Origin: Chloroflexota bacterium | Lineage (GTDB): Bacteria > Chloroflexota > Anaerolineae > B4-G1 | DNA length: 25,770 nt | Reading direction: 5' to 3' | Assembly: GCA_024232355.1 (NCBI GenBank) | Contig: JAAEPW010001140.1 | Location: 1-25,770 of the forward strand | Shown here: in pieces, positions 1-9,912 of the stretch | How the letters are laid out: every line of letters starts with the position of its first letter | How positions within the stretch are numbered: the first letter of the stretch is position 1 | Translations under genes and position numbers: made by a program | The notes under the pieces: model-generated | The model's database searches: none | What the model was told of the DNA's origin: nothing | What the model saw: the letters and a program-made list of their open reading frames with translations, nothing else

Positions 1-3000
1 CAGCACGCCATTGACATAGATGGACTGGGTGCTGCTGTCTTTATCGTACACCCAGGCCAGGTGATACCAACGCTCTGTTTCCAGGGTCGTAGCGCCAGCG
101 GTGTCATTGCTGAAAAAGCCCATGTAAGGCTGGGCGTCGCGGATTATCAGGTGCAGGCCCTCGTTTATGGAGCGGGTAGGAGTGCCCAGGATGCTGCGGT
201 CGCCGCTCAGGTCGTCGGCCTTGATCCAGGCCAACACGCTAAAGCTGGTGTCGTACAGGCCCAGCAGGTCGGTGGTGGCCTCGACGGTGGCGTAATCGGC
301 CACGCCATCGTAGCCGTCGTCGTCGGCCACGCCGCCGTCAAAGCGCAGGGCCTGGTTGCTGCGGCCCGGAATGCCGCTATCGGGGCACGAGCCGGTGGCC
401 TGGCTGCAAGTGGCGAAAAAGCCGTTGCCAGAGGTGTCGGCCAGGGTATGTTGGCCGGGGGCTTCGTCAAAGGGCATTTCCAAAGCAGTGGCGTTTGAAC
501 TGAACAGGTCGGCTACAGAGGCGGCGGGCAGGCCATAGTTGTAGAGTTTAAAGGTTTGCAACTCGCCCCTGAAATAGTCGTTCGACAGGCTCCAGTACAG
601 GTTGCCCTCGCTGCCTCCGTCATCATAAGCAGTGTTGCCGTCAAACAGATCGGCATAGTTGATGGTTTCGTTGAGATAGGTATCGTCACCATTGGGCCAG
701 CTATCCTCTTCCCACAGTTTAAAAGAATGATTGCCGAGGTCGTCAAAGAGATAGCCTTTATCAATAGATTTGTAAACAGTGTCGGGGGAAGTGTAAGGAT
801 TAGGGTCACAAACATCTTTGGACCACTTTTGCGAGCCGTCATAATTGAGGCGAACTTCTTCGCAAAAATCAAGCCCATCATCCCAACTAGTCATTTCGAG
901 TTGGTTAAAATAAAAATAGCTATGTGAGTTAGGCCGTCCGACAGTAAAGGTCGTCAGACTAGGAGGGGCGATACTACACACAGCGCCGCTACTATCTACC
1001 TCTTTGCCATTCACAAAAATGCTAAAGCCAGTGCCGTCAAAGGCCACGACCAGATGCTGCCAGACGCCATTATCAACCAGGCCAGAGCTGCTCTTGTATT
1101 CGCAGGTGACGCCGTCATTCTTGAACGTAACCCACACGTGCCCGCTAGAACTCAGGTAGAGACTGGGATAGTGGTCATCCTGGTCCCAGTCGGTTATGCC
1201 AAACACGCCTTGCCAATCGCGGCTGGTGTCAGGCAGATAATCCGAAAAAGTTGAGCGGGCCGAGCCATCAAAGGCGTGACTGCGCGATTTGGGCTTGATC
1301 CAACCGGCAAAAGAGAATGGGCCGCCGCTCAAGTCCAGTTCGGGGTCAGAAACGGTCAAATAATCGAGCTGGTCAAAGCTGGCAGTGTCAACGCTGGTCG
1401 TGGGGCAAAAATCGCCGGAACAACCGACGCTAGCGCCCGAATCGGATTGGTCGCTCATGGTGGCAAAATCAATGTCGAGTATGGGAACTGCCACCAGGGC
1501 GCGGACCTCGTTATCGTTGAGGGTGCTGGCGTAGAACTCGACTTCATCCAGATAGCCAAATAGCCCCGCCCCCAATTGCAGGCTGGTGGGGCTGGAGCGC
1601 AGCGATTCGCCCGTGTGCGAATCCGAGTCAACGGCTTCTCCATTGAGATAGAGGGTGATTTCGGCTGTTTGTGTCTCCTCGATAAAGCTAAAGGTGAACA
1701 TTACGTGATTCCAGACGCCGAGGGTCAGGGATTCGCCCGTGTTTTGCGCTTCAACTTGCTGGCCGCCGCTGAGGTATACCCTGGCCGACGGAACCAACCC
1801 GTTGCTCAGGCTAAGGTCGTAATGGCTGCCGTCTTGCAAGATGACGCTATTGAAGAAAAGGGTGGGGTAAACCCAGGCACCCACGCTGAAGGAATTGCGC
1901 TCAAAGTCATCATTGGCGGTGTCTACAGTCACAATTTCGCCGCTGTTGCTAAAAATCAGGTACTGTCCGGTAAGAGTGGGGCAAGGCCCACAGGTAGCGT
2001 CGTGGCCTTGCATAGAAGAGTCGGCCAGAACGCTGCCCGAGGTTTCGTTCATGCGCAGCCACAACATGCGGCCCGTGCCCTGGTCGATAATGGCTCCCGC
2101 GCGCACGGTGGCGCTGGTGGCAAAACTGGTAGTGATTGCTGCGTCAACGTCAATCTGGCCGCTCATATCCACCACAGCCAGGGGGTCGAGGGTTTCGATG
2201 ATTTGGGTGCTTTGCACAGTGTCCCTGGGGAACTCTATTTGCAGCAGGCCGCGAGCATAGCGGTTGTCCAGTTCATTGCTGATGGTGGCGGTGTACGAGA
2301 TTTGCCCGCCAGGAGCCACGTAGGGCGTGTGGCCGCTGCTGGTCTCGATGGCGCTGTCTAGCGAGAGCACCTTTAGCTCGGTGGCGACGTTGGGGTTGTA
2401 GCCATAGATCTTTTCGCGGCTGTCGGTGATGCTGTCCCCATCGGCGTCGGCGTCGTTGGGGTCCGCACTGACCCAAAAACTGAGGGGTTGGCCGCTGCTC
2501 GTGAACTCGTACACAATATCCCAGCCGCCAGCCCAGGCGCTGGCGTCCTGTGCCCAAGGCGGGGGGTTGTCGTTGCTAAAGACGCTGTTTTCGTAGGGGT
2601 AAACCTTGTTGGGGTGAAAGACCTCGTGATAGTCGCTCAGGCCGTCGTTGTCGCTGTCCGACTGATTGGGGTCACTGTCGTAAAAGGCTTCCCAATAATC
2701 GGTCAGGCCGTCCTGGTCGGCGTCCTCGTCTTGCAAATCAAAGCCGTTGGCGTATTCCCAATAGTCGCTCAGGCCGTCGCCGTCGGTGTCGGGGTTGCTG
2801 TCGTTGGGGTCTGGGCCGCCCATTTCTTTGCTGCGCAGGCCGTCGTTGTCGGCGTCAGCCAGGGTGGGAAATTGGCTATCCCAGGCCAGGCGATAGCTGT
2901 CATTTTCGACCAGGGTCAACTCGCGGAAACCACCCACGGTGTTGGGCAAAATATCAAATTGCATGTCCTCGCTCATGTCGGTGTGAAAGGTATCTTGAAA

Positions 3001-6000
3001 ATCTTGCAAATAGCAGACCGGAGTTGGAGGCAAAGTGGGTAACAGCCAGCAATTCTGGGCGTTCATGGTAAAGCCTTCAGAGAGGTACATACTGAGGTTT
3101 TGATTGATGCCTGCATCTCCAAAGGTATATGCTTTATTGACGTCAAAGTTTTTGTAAAAGCGTGCGCCGTTGGGAATGGGGTCCCAAGCGGTTTCCGGCT
3201 CGCGCCCGGCAGGGACATCCCAATCAGTCTTGTTCAGGCCAATGCCAACGTCGCTTTCGCTCTGTTGAAAGCGATACTCAAAGCTCGATTCTTCCAAATA
3301 GTCATCGTCCAATTGCCAGGGGTAGTAATAACCCATCCAGTTGGGGCTGTTCATGTACAGCGAAGAGGTGACGTTGCCGCTAAATGCAATTTGATTGCCC
3401 TCTACGTAACCGCTGGCCTCTGTTATTTGCGTGAGGGTAGGGTCGTTCAGAACCACGTCCAGGCGGTCTTCCCGTTCCAGGTCCACCAGGGGGGTGTAAT
3501 CGAGTATGACATAAGTGAGGATCACAGTGAGCGCGCCCGTAATGCCCCCGCAGACCCAGGTGTCAACCGCGTCGCCTTCCTCGGCATCGATGACGTCTGT
3601 GGCGCACAAGGCTCCCAGCAGGGCATCGATGAGTGTAATAAAGGCAATAATGATGGATCCGACCACCGTAGCAGCGATGACGGCGTAAACGATGGCGATA
3701 ATGACCTGGGCAATGGTCTGGGCCAGCAAGCCATAAAATTCCGGCGAGCCAAATTCAATACCCTGGCTCAAGACAGTGTATACCATCATGCCAACGGCGA
3801 TGCCGATCTCCAATGCAGCTCCTGCTACAGCCCCTACTTGGGTGTATTTTTGGATGCCTTTAATATCGCTCAGAAATTCCGCTCTCCTTAATTTTTTCAG
3901 CGTGCTATAAGAAGCGAATAAAGACAAGCTGCTGCTGACAGATGCGGAACTGTAGATAATTGTGGAGGCAGTCTCTGCGTCAATGCTTCCGCTCAGGTAG
4001 AGATAACCTACAATGCCAGCATTGAGCAGGGTTATCCCGGTGGCCCCTCTTTTGGCCCATTTGCCCGCTGTGGTTTTTGTCCCGTGAATGTCATGAATTT
4101 TTTTGTAGAGCTTTTTGTAAAGCGTTGCTGCAAGATTCTTGCCGAGCTTTCTAGCTTTGAGGGTAAGCGCGCCATTGTCCAGTTCGCCCAGGGCTACGGC
4201 CAATTCTCCCTCGGAGAAAAAGGTAGTTAGAGCAGCGTCGCTCAGTTCCTGGCCGTCCATGATTATGGCGTCTTCTTCGTCAAAAACAGTCTGGAGCAGG
4301 CTCAGTAAATTGCCAATGATGAGGTTTTCGGTAGTTTGGCCGTCCAAGCCATAGTCGCCGTCGTCCAGGCCGGTGCTGTCGGTGGGGTCGCCGCCAATCT
4401 CTACCAGGCCGCTGATACCCTGGTAAAAGGCCAGGTAGTAATTTTGGGCCAGGCTGATGGCTCCCGCCCTAGCCATGTCCTCGTCGCTTACAACTTCGCC
4501 GCCCAGCAGGCTGTTCAAGTCAATCACAGAGTCGAGTTGCAACTCGAAATAGTCGAGATAGTCATCCACGTCGTCGCTGTCCCAGCCCAGGCCGTCGTAA
4601 ACGTAGGCCGCCCAGTTCAGCCCGGCCAGAGTCTTTTCATCCAGCGCGCCCAGGTCCACGCTCAAACTGCCATAGCCTACCGTCACCTCGCTATCGCCCA
4701 GGGTGGTTGATTTGTAGCTCTCTTCGCGGGCAAAGAGCAGCGTCACGCGGTCGTCGGCAGTGGCAGCAGCATAAGCAGTGTCCAAAACGCCTGGAATCAG
4801 GCTGTTGATCATGTCGTTCAATCCAGAGGTCTGATCAGGGTAGGTATAGACAGCGGTCACGTCCAGGGCGGATTTGGGAATATCCCAGCGTTCGGGTGCG
4901 CCATCGGCGTAGGTGGGGCTGTCATCGTCAAAGCGAGTTTCGATCTCGGCAATGTCAAAGCGGGTGCTGCCGCCCACCAGTTCGGGGGCCAGAAAGGCGT
5001 CTTGCAAGCCATCCGCCAGGTGCCACAGACTATCTTCATAGGGGACGCTCAAGGCGTCGTTTTGGGCAATGACGGCCGCCTGCATGCCGTGTTCTTGTTT
5101 GACGTACAGGCTGGTCAGGTAAAAATCTTCGTAATAGGTTTGAATGACACTGTTGGCGCTCACCCAGTGCCCGCTGTCGGCGGCGCAATAGTCGTCGTAA
5201 TCGTCGCTGTCGCTCATGGCGCTGGTATCGCAGGTGTCTGTTACGGCGGTGACCATCCACAGTAATTTGATCGTGTGGTCCTCGCCCCAGCCGGTGCTGC
5301 CGCTATCCATAGTGTAGAGCATGCGCGCTCCCCAGGCCGCGGGAGAATCGCCCACCACATCCTGGATCACGACCAGCGGCACATAGGCATACAGAGTCCC
5401 GTCATCGTCCTGGGTGACAGAGATACTGTACTCGTCCAGCTTGCCCTGGTCCAGCCAGTTTGCGATGGGCGTGTTGGCCGTGATAGTGACCGAGGCGCTA
5501 ATGGGCAGGCCGCGCGAGGGGTTTGCGTCGCTGTAGGGCAACACGATTTCCAGCACTGGGCTGAGCATGATGTCGCCGTCGTCGGTGAGATTATCGTCGG
5601 TGGTGCGCATAATTTGCCCAGAGGTGTCGTCGTCGGGCCAGTCGAGGACGTTGTAGATGTACCACAGGTGGCTGTCATCGACGGGGCGCAGTTCAAAATC
5701 TACCAGCAGGGTGCGTTCGTTTTGATAGTTGTTCAGGTTCAGCGTTAGTTCGCCTTGGGATGTGGTGGAAGGACGGCCCGTGTGGTTGGGCGTAGAGTCT
5801 ACCGCATCCGGCACGCCGTCGCCGTCGTTATCAAAATCGAATACGTCGGGGGTTCCGTCGTTGTCAATGTCCTGGCACCTGCTGCCAGAAGGGCTAATCA
5901 GTTCTTCGTTTTCGTCCACATCGCCCAGGTCGGGGCATTCGGCCAAATCGGCCAGGCCATCGCCGTTGCTGTCAATGTCCAGAGGATTGAGATACCATTG

Positions 6001-7446
6001 CGTGCCATTGTTAAAACCTGTCACTTCGCTAATGTCACTAATGCCGTCGCCATCCGAGTCGACGTACTCGGGCGAGGTGCCCAATTCCAACAACTCGACC
6101 TCGTCGGTCAGGCCGTCGCTGTCGGTGTCGTGGCCGGTGGTATAGGTGGCGGTGATGGTGATTGCGGACTGGCGAGAAAAGTCGGGAACGAGCAAAGCGG
6201 GCGAATTCGCCAACGGATTTACCTGCGGATCAAAGTTTCGGCCCGCCAGTTCGGCCTCGATGGCGGCTTGCTCATTTTGCTGTTCTACCTGCTGCTCGTA
6301 CTCAACTTGTTTGGCCTGCTGCTGCTCGTAAAAGGCATAAACCTGGTTGGATTGCATCAAGGGTGTGGACACCATAGAAAAGATCACTGACAGGGAAATA
6401 GCAGCGTAGAATTTCGGGGAGCGGCAGTAGGTAATGGACAAAGCCACCAGCCCAAGGACAGACAAACTCAAGCCCAGGGTAAAGGCAAATTGGCGTATGT
6501 TGGCAGAGGCCAGAGACTTGACAACCTGTGTGGATAGAACGGTGGGATTTTCCCACAAGCGGGTCAGGCTTGCCGCGCCTTGATTTCCAGAGGTCAGCTC
6601 CTCCCACTCGAAAAAATTGGTCGTGATGTTAGCACTGACCCACTCTAGCGCGCCCCGCTCTGGCGGGAATTCGAGGTGAATGACCTGGCGCACAGGCAGA
6701 TTAGCCTCTGCGTCGATCCAGATTTCGCCGCATCCTTGCATATCTATATATGTGCGAGCCAGTTCCAAGTTCATGTTGAGCGGCAGCTCACCCGTGCGGC
6801 GCAGGTGTTCCTCCATCTGATCGCGCATAAAGCGCGCATATTTCGGCCCGTTCAGATCAAAAGTATAAACAGAATAGGCAGTACCTAGCACAGAGTGCGG
6901 ATTAGCCAGCGCAGTCTCCAAGTCCGGCTCACCGCTCCCTGCATCTTGCCCCATGTCTTTTGCCTCTTGAATATTCTCCGCTGCGTTCAGATAGCCCAGC
7001 GGATCGCCGCCGGGGGCAAAAAAGTCGCTTTGATTTTCGACCTGGGTCCACTCATCCTGCGAGTTCACACGGCCATAGCTGACGCCTTCCACCACCTTGA
7101 GTTCGATGGTCCCGTCAGCCTGGATTCTCATCTGCATCGTGTCGTTGGGGCGGTCCATCATCCCCACCACGCTAAAGCGGTCGATCTTGCTGCTGCGTCC
7201 CACGTTGACCAGCTTTTCGGTGGGATGGGTAGTTTGCAGGACGTCAGTCTGGTACCGGTAGACGCCGACATCGGCGGCGTATTCCCAGGCCTGTTTCAGC
7301 TGTTCGGCGTCAGTCAATGTCAGAGGGACGGCCGCGGTCATAGACGGCCAGAGCAGAATCGTCAGGAATCCCATCAGGGCAAGAAGAACGTACCATCGTG
7401 AAGCGCTGGACTTGATTCCTGAACGGCGTGTGTGTTTGGTTTTCAT
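1..7446 (-). CDS. Giant LamG / calcium-repeat surface protein (5' part; runs off the left edge)
   Basis: Read on the minus strand from ATG at 7446, this frame stays open for 2482 codons to base 1, so the C-terminus lies outside the window. GGAGG sits 9 bases before the ATG. Residues about 18-39 form a Sec-type signal or anchor. Residues about 318-362 hold one or two further hydrophobic segments, followed by a Q/E-rich stretch (371-403). Aspartate-rich thrombospondin-3-like calcium repeats (DSDGDG and DSDNDG types) lie near 437-555 and 1526-1684. Between them, residues about 1134-1314 contain four or more strongly hydrophobic segments. Three LamG/concanavalin-like jellyroll regions follow near 1793-1968, 2016-2170 and 2321 onward; their W-Y/H-H and Y-V-N-G patterns are visible. 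Domain classes are recognised by eye. A role in adhesion or glycan binding at the cell surface is inferred; the specific function is unknown. Confidence 0.85.
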   Translation of the reverse strand, partial: MKTKHTRRSGIKSSASRWYVLLALMGFLTILLWPSMTAAVPLTLTDAEQLKQAWEYAADVGVYRYQTDVLQTTHPTEKLVNVGRSSKIDRFSVVGMMDRPNDTMQMRIQADGTIELKVVEGVSYGRVNSQDEWTQVENQSDFFAPGGDPLGYLNAAENIQEAKDMGQDAGSGEPDLETALANPHSVLGTAYSVYTFDLNGPKYARFMRDQMEEHLRRTGELPLNMNLELARTYIDMQGCGEIWIDAEANLPVRQVIHLEFPPERGALEWVSANITTNFFEWEELTSGNQGAASLTRLWENPTVLSTQVVKSLASANIRQFAFTLGLSLSVLGLVALSITYCRSPKFYAAISLSVIFSMVSTPLMQSNQVYAFYEQQQAKQVEYEQQVEQQNEQAAIEAELAGRNFDPQVNPLANSPALLVPDFSRQSAITITATYTTGHDTDSDGLTDEVELLELGTSPEYVDSDGDGISDISEVTGFNNGTQWYLNPLDIDSNGDGLADLAECPDLGDVDENEELISPSGSRCQDIDNDGTPDVFDFDNDGDGVPDAVDSTPNHTGRPSTTSQGELTLNLNNYQNERTLLVDFELRPVDDSHLWYIYNVLDWPDDDTSGQIMRTTDDNLTDDGDIMLSPVLEIVLPYSDANPSRGLPISASVTITANTPIANWLDQGKLDEYSISVTQDDDGTLYAYVPLVVIQDVVGDSPAAWGARMLYTMDSGSTGWGEDHTIKLLWMVTAVTDTCDTSAMSDSDDYDDYCAADSGHWVSANSVIQTYYEDFYLTSLYVKQEHGMQAAVIAQNDALSVPYEDSLWHLADGLQDAFLAPELVGGSTRFDIAEIETRFDDDSPTYADGAPERWDIPKSALDVTAVYTYPDQTSGLNDMINSLIPGVLDTAYAAATADDRVTLLFAREESYKSTTLGDSEVTVGYGSLSVDLGALDEKTLAGLNWAAYVYDGLGWDSDDVDDYLDYFELQLDSVIDLNSLLGGEVVSDEDMARAGAISLAQNYYLAFYQGISGLVEIGGDPTDSTGLDDGDYGLDGQTTENLIIGNLLSLLQTVFDEEDAIIMDGQELSDAALTTFFSEGELAVALGELDNGALTLKARKLGKNLAATLYKKLYKKIHDIHGTKTTAGKWAKRGATGITLLNAGIVGYLYLSGSIDAETASTIIYSSASVSSSLSLFASYSTLKKLRRAEFLSDIKGIQKYTQVGAVAGAALEIGIAVGMMVYTVLSQGIEFGSPEFYGLLAQTIAQVIIAIVYAVIAATVVGSIIIAFITLIDALLGALCATDVIDAEEGDAVDTWVCGGITGALTVILTYVILDYTPLVDLEREDRLDVVLNDPTLTQITEASGYVEGNQIAFSGNVTSSLYMNSPNWMGYYYPWQLDDDYLEESSFEYRFQQSESDVGIGLNKTDWDVPAGREPETAWDPIPNGARFYKNFDVNKAYTFGDAGINQNLSMYLSEGFTMNAQNCWLLPTLPPTPVCYLQDFQDTFHTDMSEDMQFDILPNTVGGFRELTLVENDSYRLAWDSQFPTLADADNDGLRSKEMGGPDPNDSNPDTDGDGLSDYWEYANGFDLQDEDADQDGLTDYWEAFYDSDPNQSDSDNDGLSDYHEVFHPNKVYPYENSVFSNDNPPPWAQDASAWAGGWDIVYEFTSSGQPLSFWVSADPNDADADGDSITDSREKIYGYNPNVATELKVLSLDSAIETSSGHTPYVAPGGQISYTATISNELDNRYARGLLQIEFPRDTVQSTQIIETLDPLAVVDMSGQIDVDAAITTSFATSATVRAGAIIDQGTGRMLWLRMNETSGSVLADSSMQGHDATCGPCPTLTGQYLIFSNSGEIVTVDTANDDFERNSFSVGAWVYPTLFFNSVILQDGSHYDLSLSNGLVPSARVYLSGGQQVEAQNTGESLTLGVWNHVMFTFSFIEETQTAEITLYLNGEAVDSDSHTGESLRSSPTSLQLGAGLFGYLDEVEFYASTLNDNEVRALVAVPILDIDFATMSDQSDSGASVGCSGDFCPTTSVDTASFDQLDYLTVSDPELDLSGGPFSFAGWIKPKSRSHAFDGSARSTFSDYLPDTSRDWQGVFGITDWDQDDHYPSLYLSSSGHVWVTFKNDGVTCEYKSSSGLVDNGVWQHLVVAFDGTGFSIFVNGKEVDSSGAVCSIAPPSLTTFTVGRPNSHSYFYFNQLEMTSWDDGLDFCEEVRLNYDGSQKWSKDVCDPNPYTSPDTVYKSIDKGYLFDDLGNHSFKLWEEDSWPNGDDTYLNETINYADLFDGNTAYDDGGSEGNLYWSLSNDYFRGELQTFKLYNYGLPAASVADLFSSNATALEMPFDEAPGQHTLADTSGNGFFATCSQATGSCPDSGIPGRSNQALRFDGGVADDDGYDGVADYATVEATTDLLGLYDTSFSVLAWIKADDLSGDRSILGTPTRSINEGLHLIIRDAQPYMGFFSNDTAGATTLETERWYHLAWVYDKDSSTQSIYVNGVL

Positions 7447-7509
7447 TACGCTTTTCCTCCCATGACTCAAAACCTAGTGAAATTCGTGCCATATGTCCAT
7501 TTGTGATCT

Positions 7510-7543
7510 AAAAAATGCCGGTAGTGAAACACTTTCAAACCGG
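7510..7543 (-). terminator. Intrinsic-terminator-like hairpin in the leader of the giant gene
   Basis: On the minus strand, CCGGT (7543-7539) pairs with ACCGG (7522-7518). Inside it, TGAAA-GTG-TTTCA forms a second stem. After two bases comes a run of six T (7515-7510). It lies between the predicted promoter and the start codon of the giant gene, so it would act as an attenuator if functional. The stem is interrupted by an internal loop. Confidence 0.4.
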
Positions 7544-7590
7544 GATATTGCTTTACGTCTATTGCTCTAGCCGGGCCACAGTTCAGCAGC

Positions 7591-7604
7591 TTTTTTTGGG
7601 GGGG
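7591..7604. repeat. Adjacent homopolymers T7 and G7
   Basis: Seven T (7591-7597) are followed directly by seven G (7598-7604). The tract lies in the untranslated leader of the giant surface-protein gene, about 28-41 bases downstream of the predicted start of transcription. Such tracts are prone to length changes. Confidence 0.8.
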
Positions 7605-7638
7605 TATCGCAGGGCATTCGTTACGGCACAGCCTGCTA

Positions 7639-7667
7639 ATTATAGCCTATTTCAGACGCCTTACAAA
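7639..7667 (-). promoter_or_regulatory. Predicted promoter of the giant surface-protein gene
   Basis: On the minus strand a perfect -10 box TATAAT (7644-7639) is preceded, after 17 bases, by TTTGTA (7667-7662), a weak -35. Transcription from here would give a leader of about 185 bases that includes the homopolymer tract and the hairpin. Confidence 0.45.
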
Positions 7668-7989
7668 ATGGGTCATTGACCTTCCAATCTGAACCATACC
7701 TGTCACTAACGCTCAAGGGAGACACTATCAGCTTTCGCATCTGGCAGTACGCACTGAGATTTGGATATAGGGATTCGCACCAACCGGTTCACAAAAACAC
7801 GTCCAGGCTCTCCCCTAGGCGTCTTGGCATCCGGTGGCTCACAGCGTCTATGAGTTTGGGATCAAGGCCCGTGGCTTGCCTCGGGCAGAGAATGCTAGCG
7901 GTTATGAGCCAGATGTTGCAGACAGTAACAGGGTAATACAATGATAAGAATTATGTGACGCAGACGCGCTGTACGCAAAACACCAGCCA
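7668..7989. other. Gap without a recognisable gene
   Basis: A plus-strand open frame of 86 codons (7676-7936) has no good ribosome-binding site and no recognisable motif. I see no RNA gene or mobile element here. Confidence 0.5.
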
Positions 7990-8238
7990 TTGCCGCCGAT
8001 GCCCCGTCAACTCATCCACGGCGACCTGAACCACGAGAACATCCCCATAGACTCAAACCTGCCACGGCGTGGTGCCCCATCGGTGCTCCGTCACTTTGAG
8101 GACATTGCCCACTTGGACCAACTCTTGATCCGGGCCGCAATCCGTATGCTCCTCATCGTGTCGGAACTGAAGGGAGTTGACGGATGGGCACGAGTTCAGA
8201 GAAAAAAGCCGCCGAGATTATCCTCGACTTTAGCCTGA
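7990..8238 (+). pseudogene. Probable remnant of an aminoglycoside-phosphotransferase-like (APH fold) gene
   Basis: An 82-codon frame contains LIHGDLNHENI near residues 8-18, which matches the catalytic-loop signature of APH/choline-kinase-like phosphotransferases (HGDxxxxN). About 25 residues later comes HFEDIAHLD, which resembles the metal-binding DFED motif with the first Asp lost. The N-terminal lobe is missing: nothing kinase-like precedes the fragment, and a family member would be about 250-350 residues long. The most likely reading is a decayed 3' fragment. A chance resemblance in a short frame cannot be excluded. Confidence 0.35.
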
Positions 8239-8243
8239 CCATG

Positions 8244-8272
8244 CTTGACCGGAAGTCAAGTTGTGATACACT
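8244..8272 (+). promoter_or_regulatory. Promoter with an overlapping inverted repeat, upstream of the amidohydrolase
   Basis: TTGACC (8245-8250), a 16-base spacer and TACACT (8267-8272) with an upstream TG form an extended-10 promoter. An inverted repeat CTTGAC-5 bases-GTCAAG (8244-8260) overlaps the -35 box and would suit a repressor. Confidence 0.5.
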
Positions 8273-8305
8273 GACACCCACTCATTCAGATCAAAGGTAC
8301 AAAAC

Positions 8306-9889
8306 ATGCTAGACATCTTGATCAAAAACGGATTCGTCATAGATGGTACAGGAAAACCGGCCTTCAAATCCGACGTAGGCATCGCCAAAGATCGGATCGT
8401 CGTCGTGGCCGACAACATCGAACAGGAAGCGCAGCGCACCATCCAGGCGCAGGGCTTGCACATCGCCCCTGGATTTATCGATCCTCACACCCACTCGGGG
8501 ATGACCCTGCTGGCTGATCCCAAAGCTGAGAGCAAGATTCGCCAGGGTGTGACTACAGAGGTTGTCGGCAATTGCGGCATGTCGCCCGCCCCACTGCTGG
8601 GCGCGGCCGTATCCGAGACGCAAGCCGAGGCCAAGACCATCGGTGTGGACATCACATGGTCAAGCATGACCGAATACCTGGACCATCTGCACAACCCGGG
8701 CACCGCTGTGAATGTGGTCCCCCTGGTTGGGCACAACACAGTACGGGGATCGGTCCTCGGCTATGACGACGTACAACCCACACCGAAGCAGCAAGTCGAG
8801 ATGGAACAATTGGTGGCAAAAGTGATGGGGGAAGGAGCACGGGGGCTTTCCACCGGGCTGTTCTACCCGCCAGGTTTTTACGCCCGCACGGAAGAAGTGA
8901 TCATGTTGGCGCAGGTGGCGGCGCGCTACGGCGGCATCTATGCCAGCCACATCCGAAACGAAAGCGGTCATCTGCTGCAAGCCATAGCCGAGGCCATCGA
9001 GATCGGCGAGCGGGCCGGGATTCGGGTGGAAATCGCGCACCTCAAAGTGCATGGGCGCCGGAATTGGAAAAACGTCGACCAGCTATTGGCCCTGCTCGAC
9101 GATATCCATTCACACGGCATACCGGTCGGCTGCGACCAATATCCCTACGCCGCCAGCGCGACGTGGCTGATCGCCACCCTACCCTACTGGGCTCAGACAG
9201 GCGGGGCCAAGGCCATCGCGGAACGATTGAACGCGCCCGATATGCGCGCCCGGATCAAAAAAGATTGGCAAGAGAACCATGACGAATGGGACAGCCGAGG
9301 CGGTCCACCCACATGGGGCAATATCCTAATCACCAATTGCGATCCCCGGCCAGACGTCCTCGGCAAGAAGGTCACCGAGATCGCCGAGGACGAAGGAAAA
9401 GACCCGCCAGAGATGGCCTTGGAATTGATCGCAATCAGCGAGGGACAAGTAGCTTGTGTATTCTTTGACCAACTGGAGGACAACGTGCGCGTCTTGATGC
9501 GCCATCCCCTGGTGACGGTTGGCAGCGACGGCAGTGCCCTATCGCCCCACGGTGTGCTGGGCCAGCGCAAGTCTCACCCGCGCAATTACGGGACGTTCCC
9601 ACGTGTGCTAGGCCGCTACGTCCGTGAGAAAAAGACGCTCTCGCTGGAAGAGGCAGTGCAAAAAATGACCTCCATCACCGCCGAACGTTTTGGCCTAAAA
9701 AACCGGGGCGTGATTCGCTCCGGCGCATGGGCCGACCTGGCCCTATTCGACCCTCAGACCGTTGCCGACAGAGCAACCTTTGCCGACCCACATCAGTATC
9801 CCGACGGCATCCCGTACGTCATCGTCAACGGCGTGGTAGTGATAGATCAGAGTCAGCACACCGGCAATCTGCCCGGGCAAATACTCTGA
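8306..9889 (+). CDS. N-acyl-D-amino-acid deacylase (D-aminoacylase) family amidohydrolase
   Basis: This 527-residue protein has the layout of the D-aminoacylase branch of the amidohydrolase superfamily, which removes the acyl group from N-acyl-D-amino acids in the cytoplasm. The expected metal and catalytic residues are present: DPHTHS (His61, His63), VGNCGMS (Cys90, the unusual zinc-ligand cysteine of this branch), SHIRNES (His215), AHLKVHG (His245) and GSDGS (Asp408). The usual small beta-domain pieces are at both ends (residues 1-55 and about 465-527). Length is normal. ATG at 8306 follows AAAGG by 8 bases. The gene stands alone behind its own promoter and converges on the next gene with a 23-base gap. 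The exact substrate (D-amino acid, D-glutamate or dihydroorotase-like) cannot be told from sequence alone. Confidence 0.9.
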   Translation: MLDILIKNGFVIDGTGKPAFKSDVGIAKDRIVVVADNIEQEAQRTIQAQGLHIAPGFIDPHTHSGMTLLADPKAESKIRQGVTTEVVGNCGMSPAPLLGAAVSETQAEAKTIGVDITWSSMTEYLDHLHNPGTAVNVVPLVGHNTVRGSVLGYDDVQPTPKQQVEMEQLVAKVMGEGARGLSTGLFYPPGFYARTEEVIMLAQVAARYGGIYASHIRNESGHLLQAIAEAIEIGERAGIRVEIAHLKVHGRRNWKNVDQLLALLDDIHSHGIPVGCDQYPYAASATWLIATLPYWAQTGGAKAIAERLNAPDMRARIKKDWQENHDEWDSRGGPPTWGNILITNCDPRPDVLGKKVTEIAEDEGKDPPEMALELIAISEGQVACVFFDQLEDNVRVLMRHPLVTVGSDGSALSPHGVLGQRKSHPRNYGTFPRVLGRYVREKKTLSLEEAVQKMTSITAERFGLKNRGVIRSGAWADLALFDPQTVADRATFADPHQYPDGIPYVIVNGVVVIDQSQHTGNLPGQIL

Positions 9890-9912
9890 GAAAACTAACC
9901 GAAACAATGCTG

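Noticed and set aside
1576..2361. Plus-strand open frame of 261 codons, and similar ones at 3100-3891 and 5755-6390
   Set aside because: They are antisense to the continuous giant minus-strand frame, have no ribosome-binding sites and no recognisable domain.
7846..7944. Short frame containing VYEFGIKA, reminiscent of IS5-type transposases
   Set aside because: The match is only a few residues, there is an upstream stop, and no terminal inverted repeats were seen.
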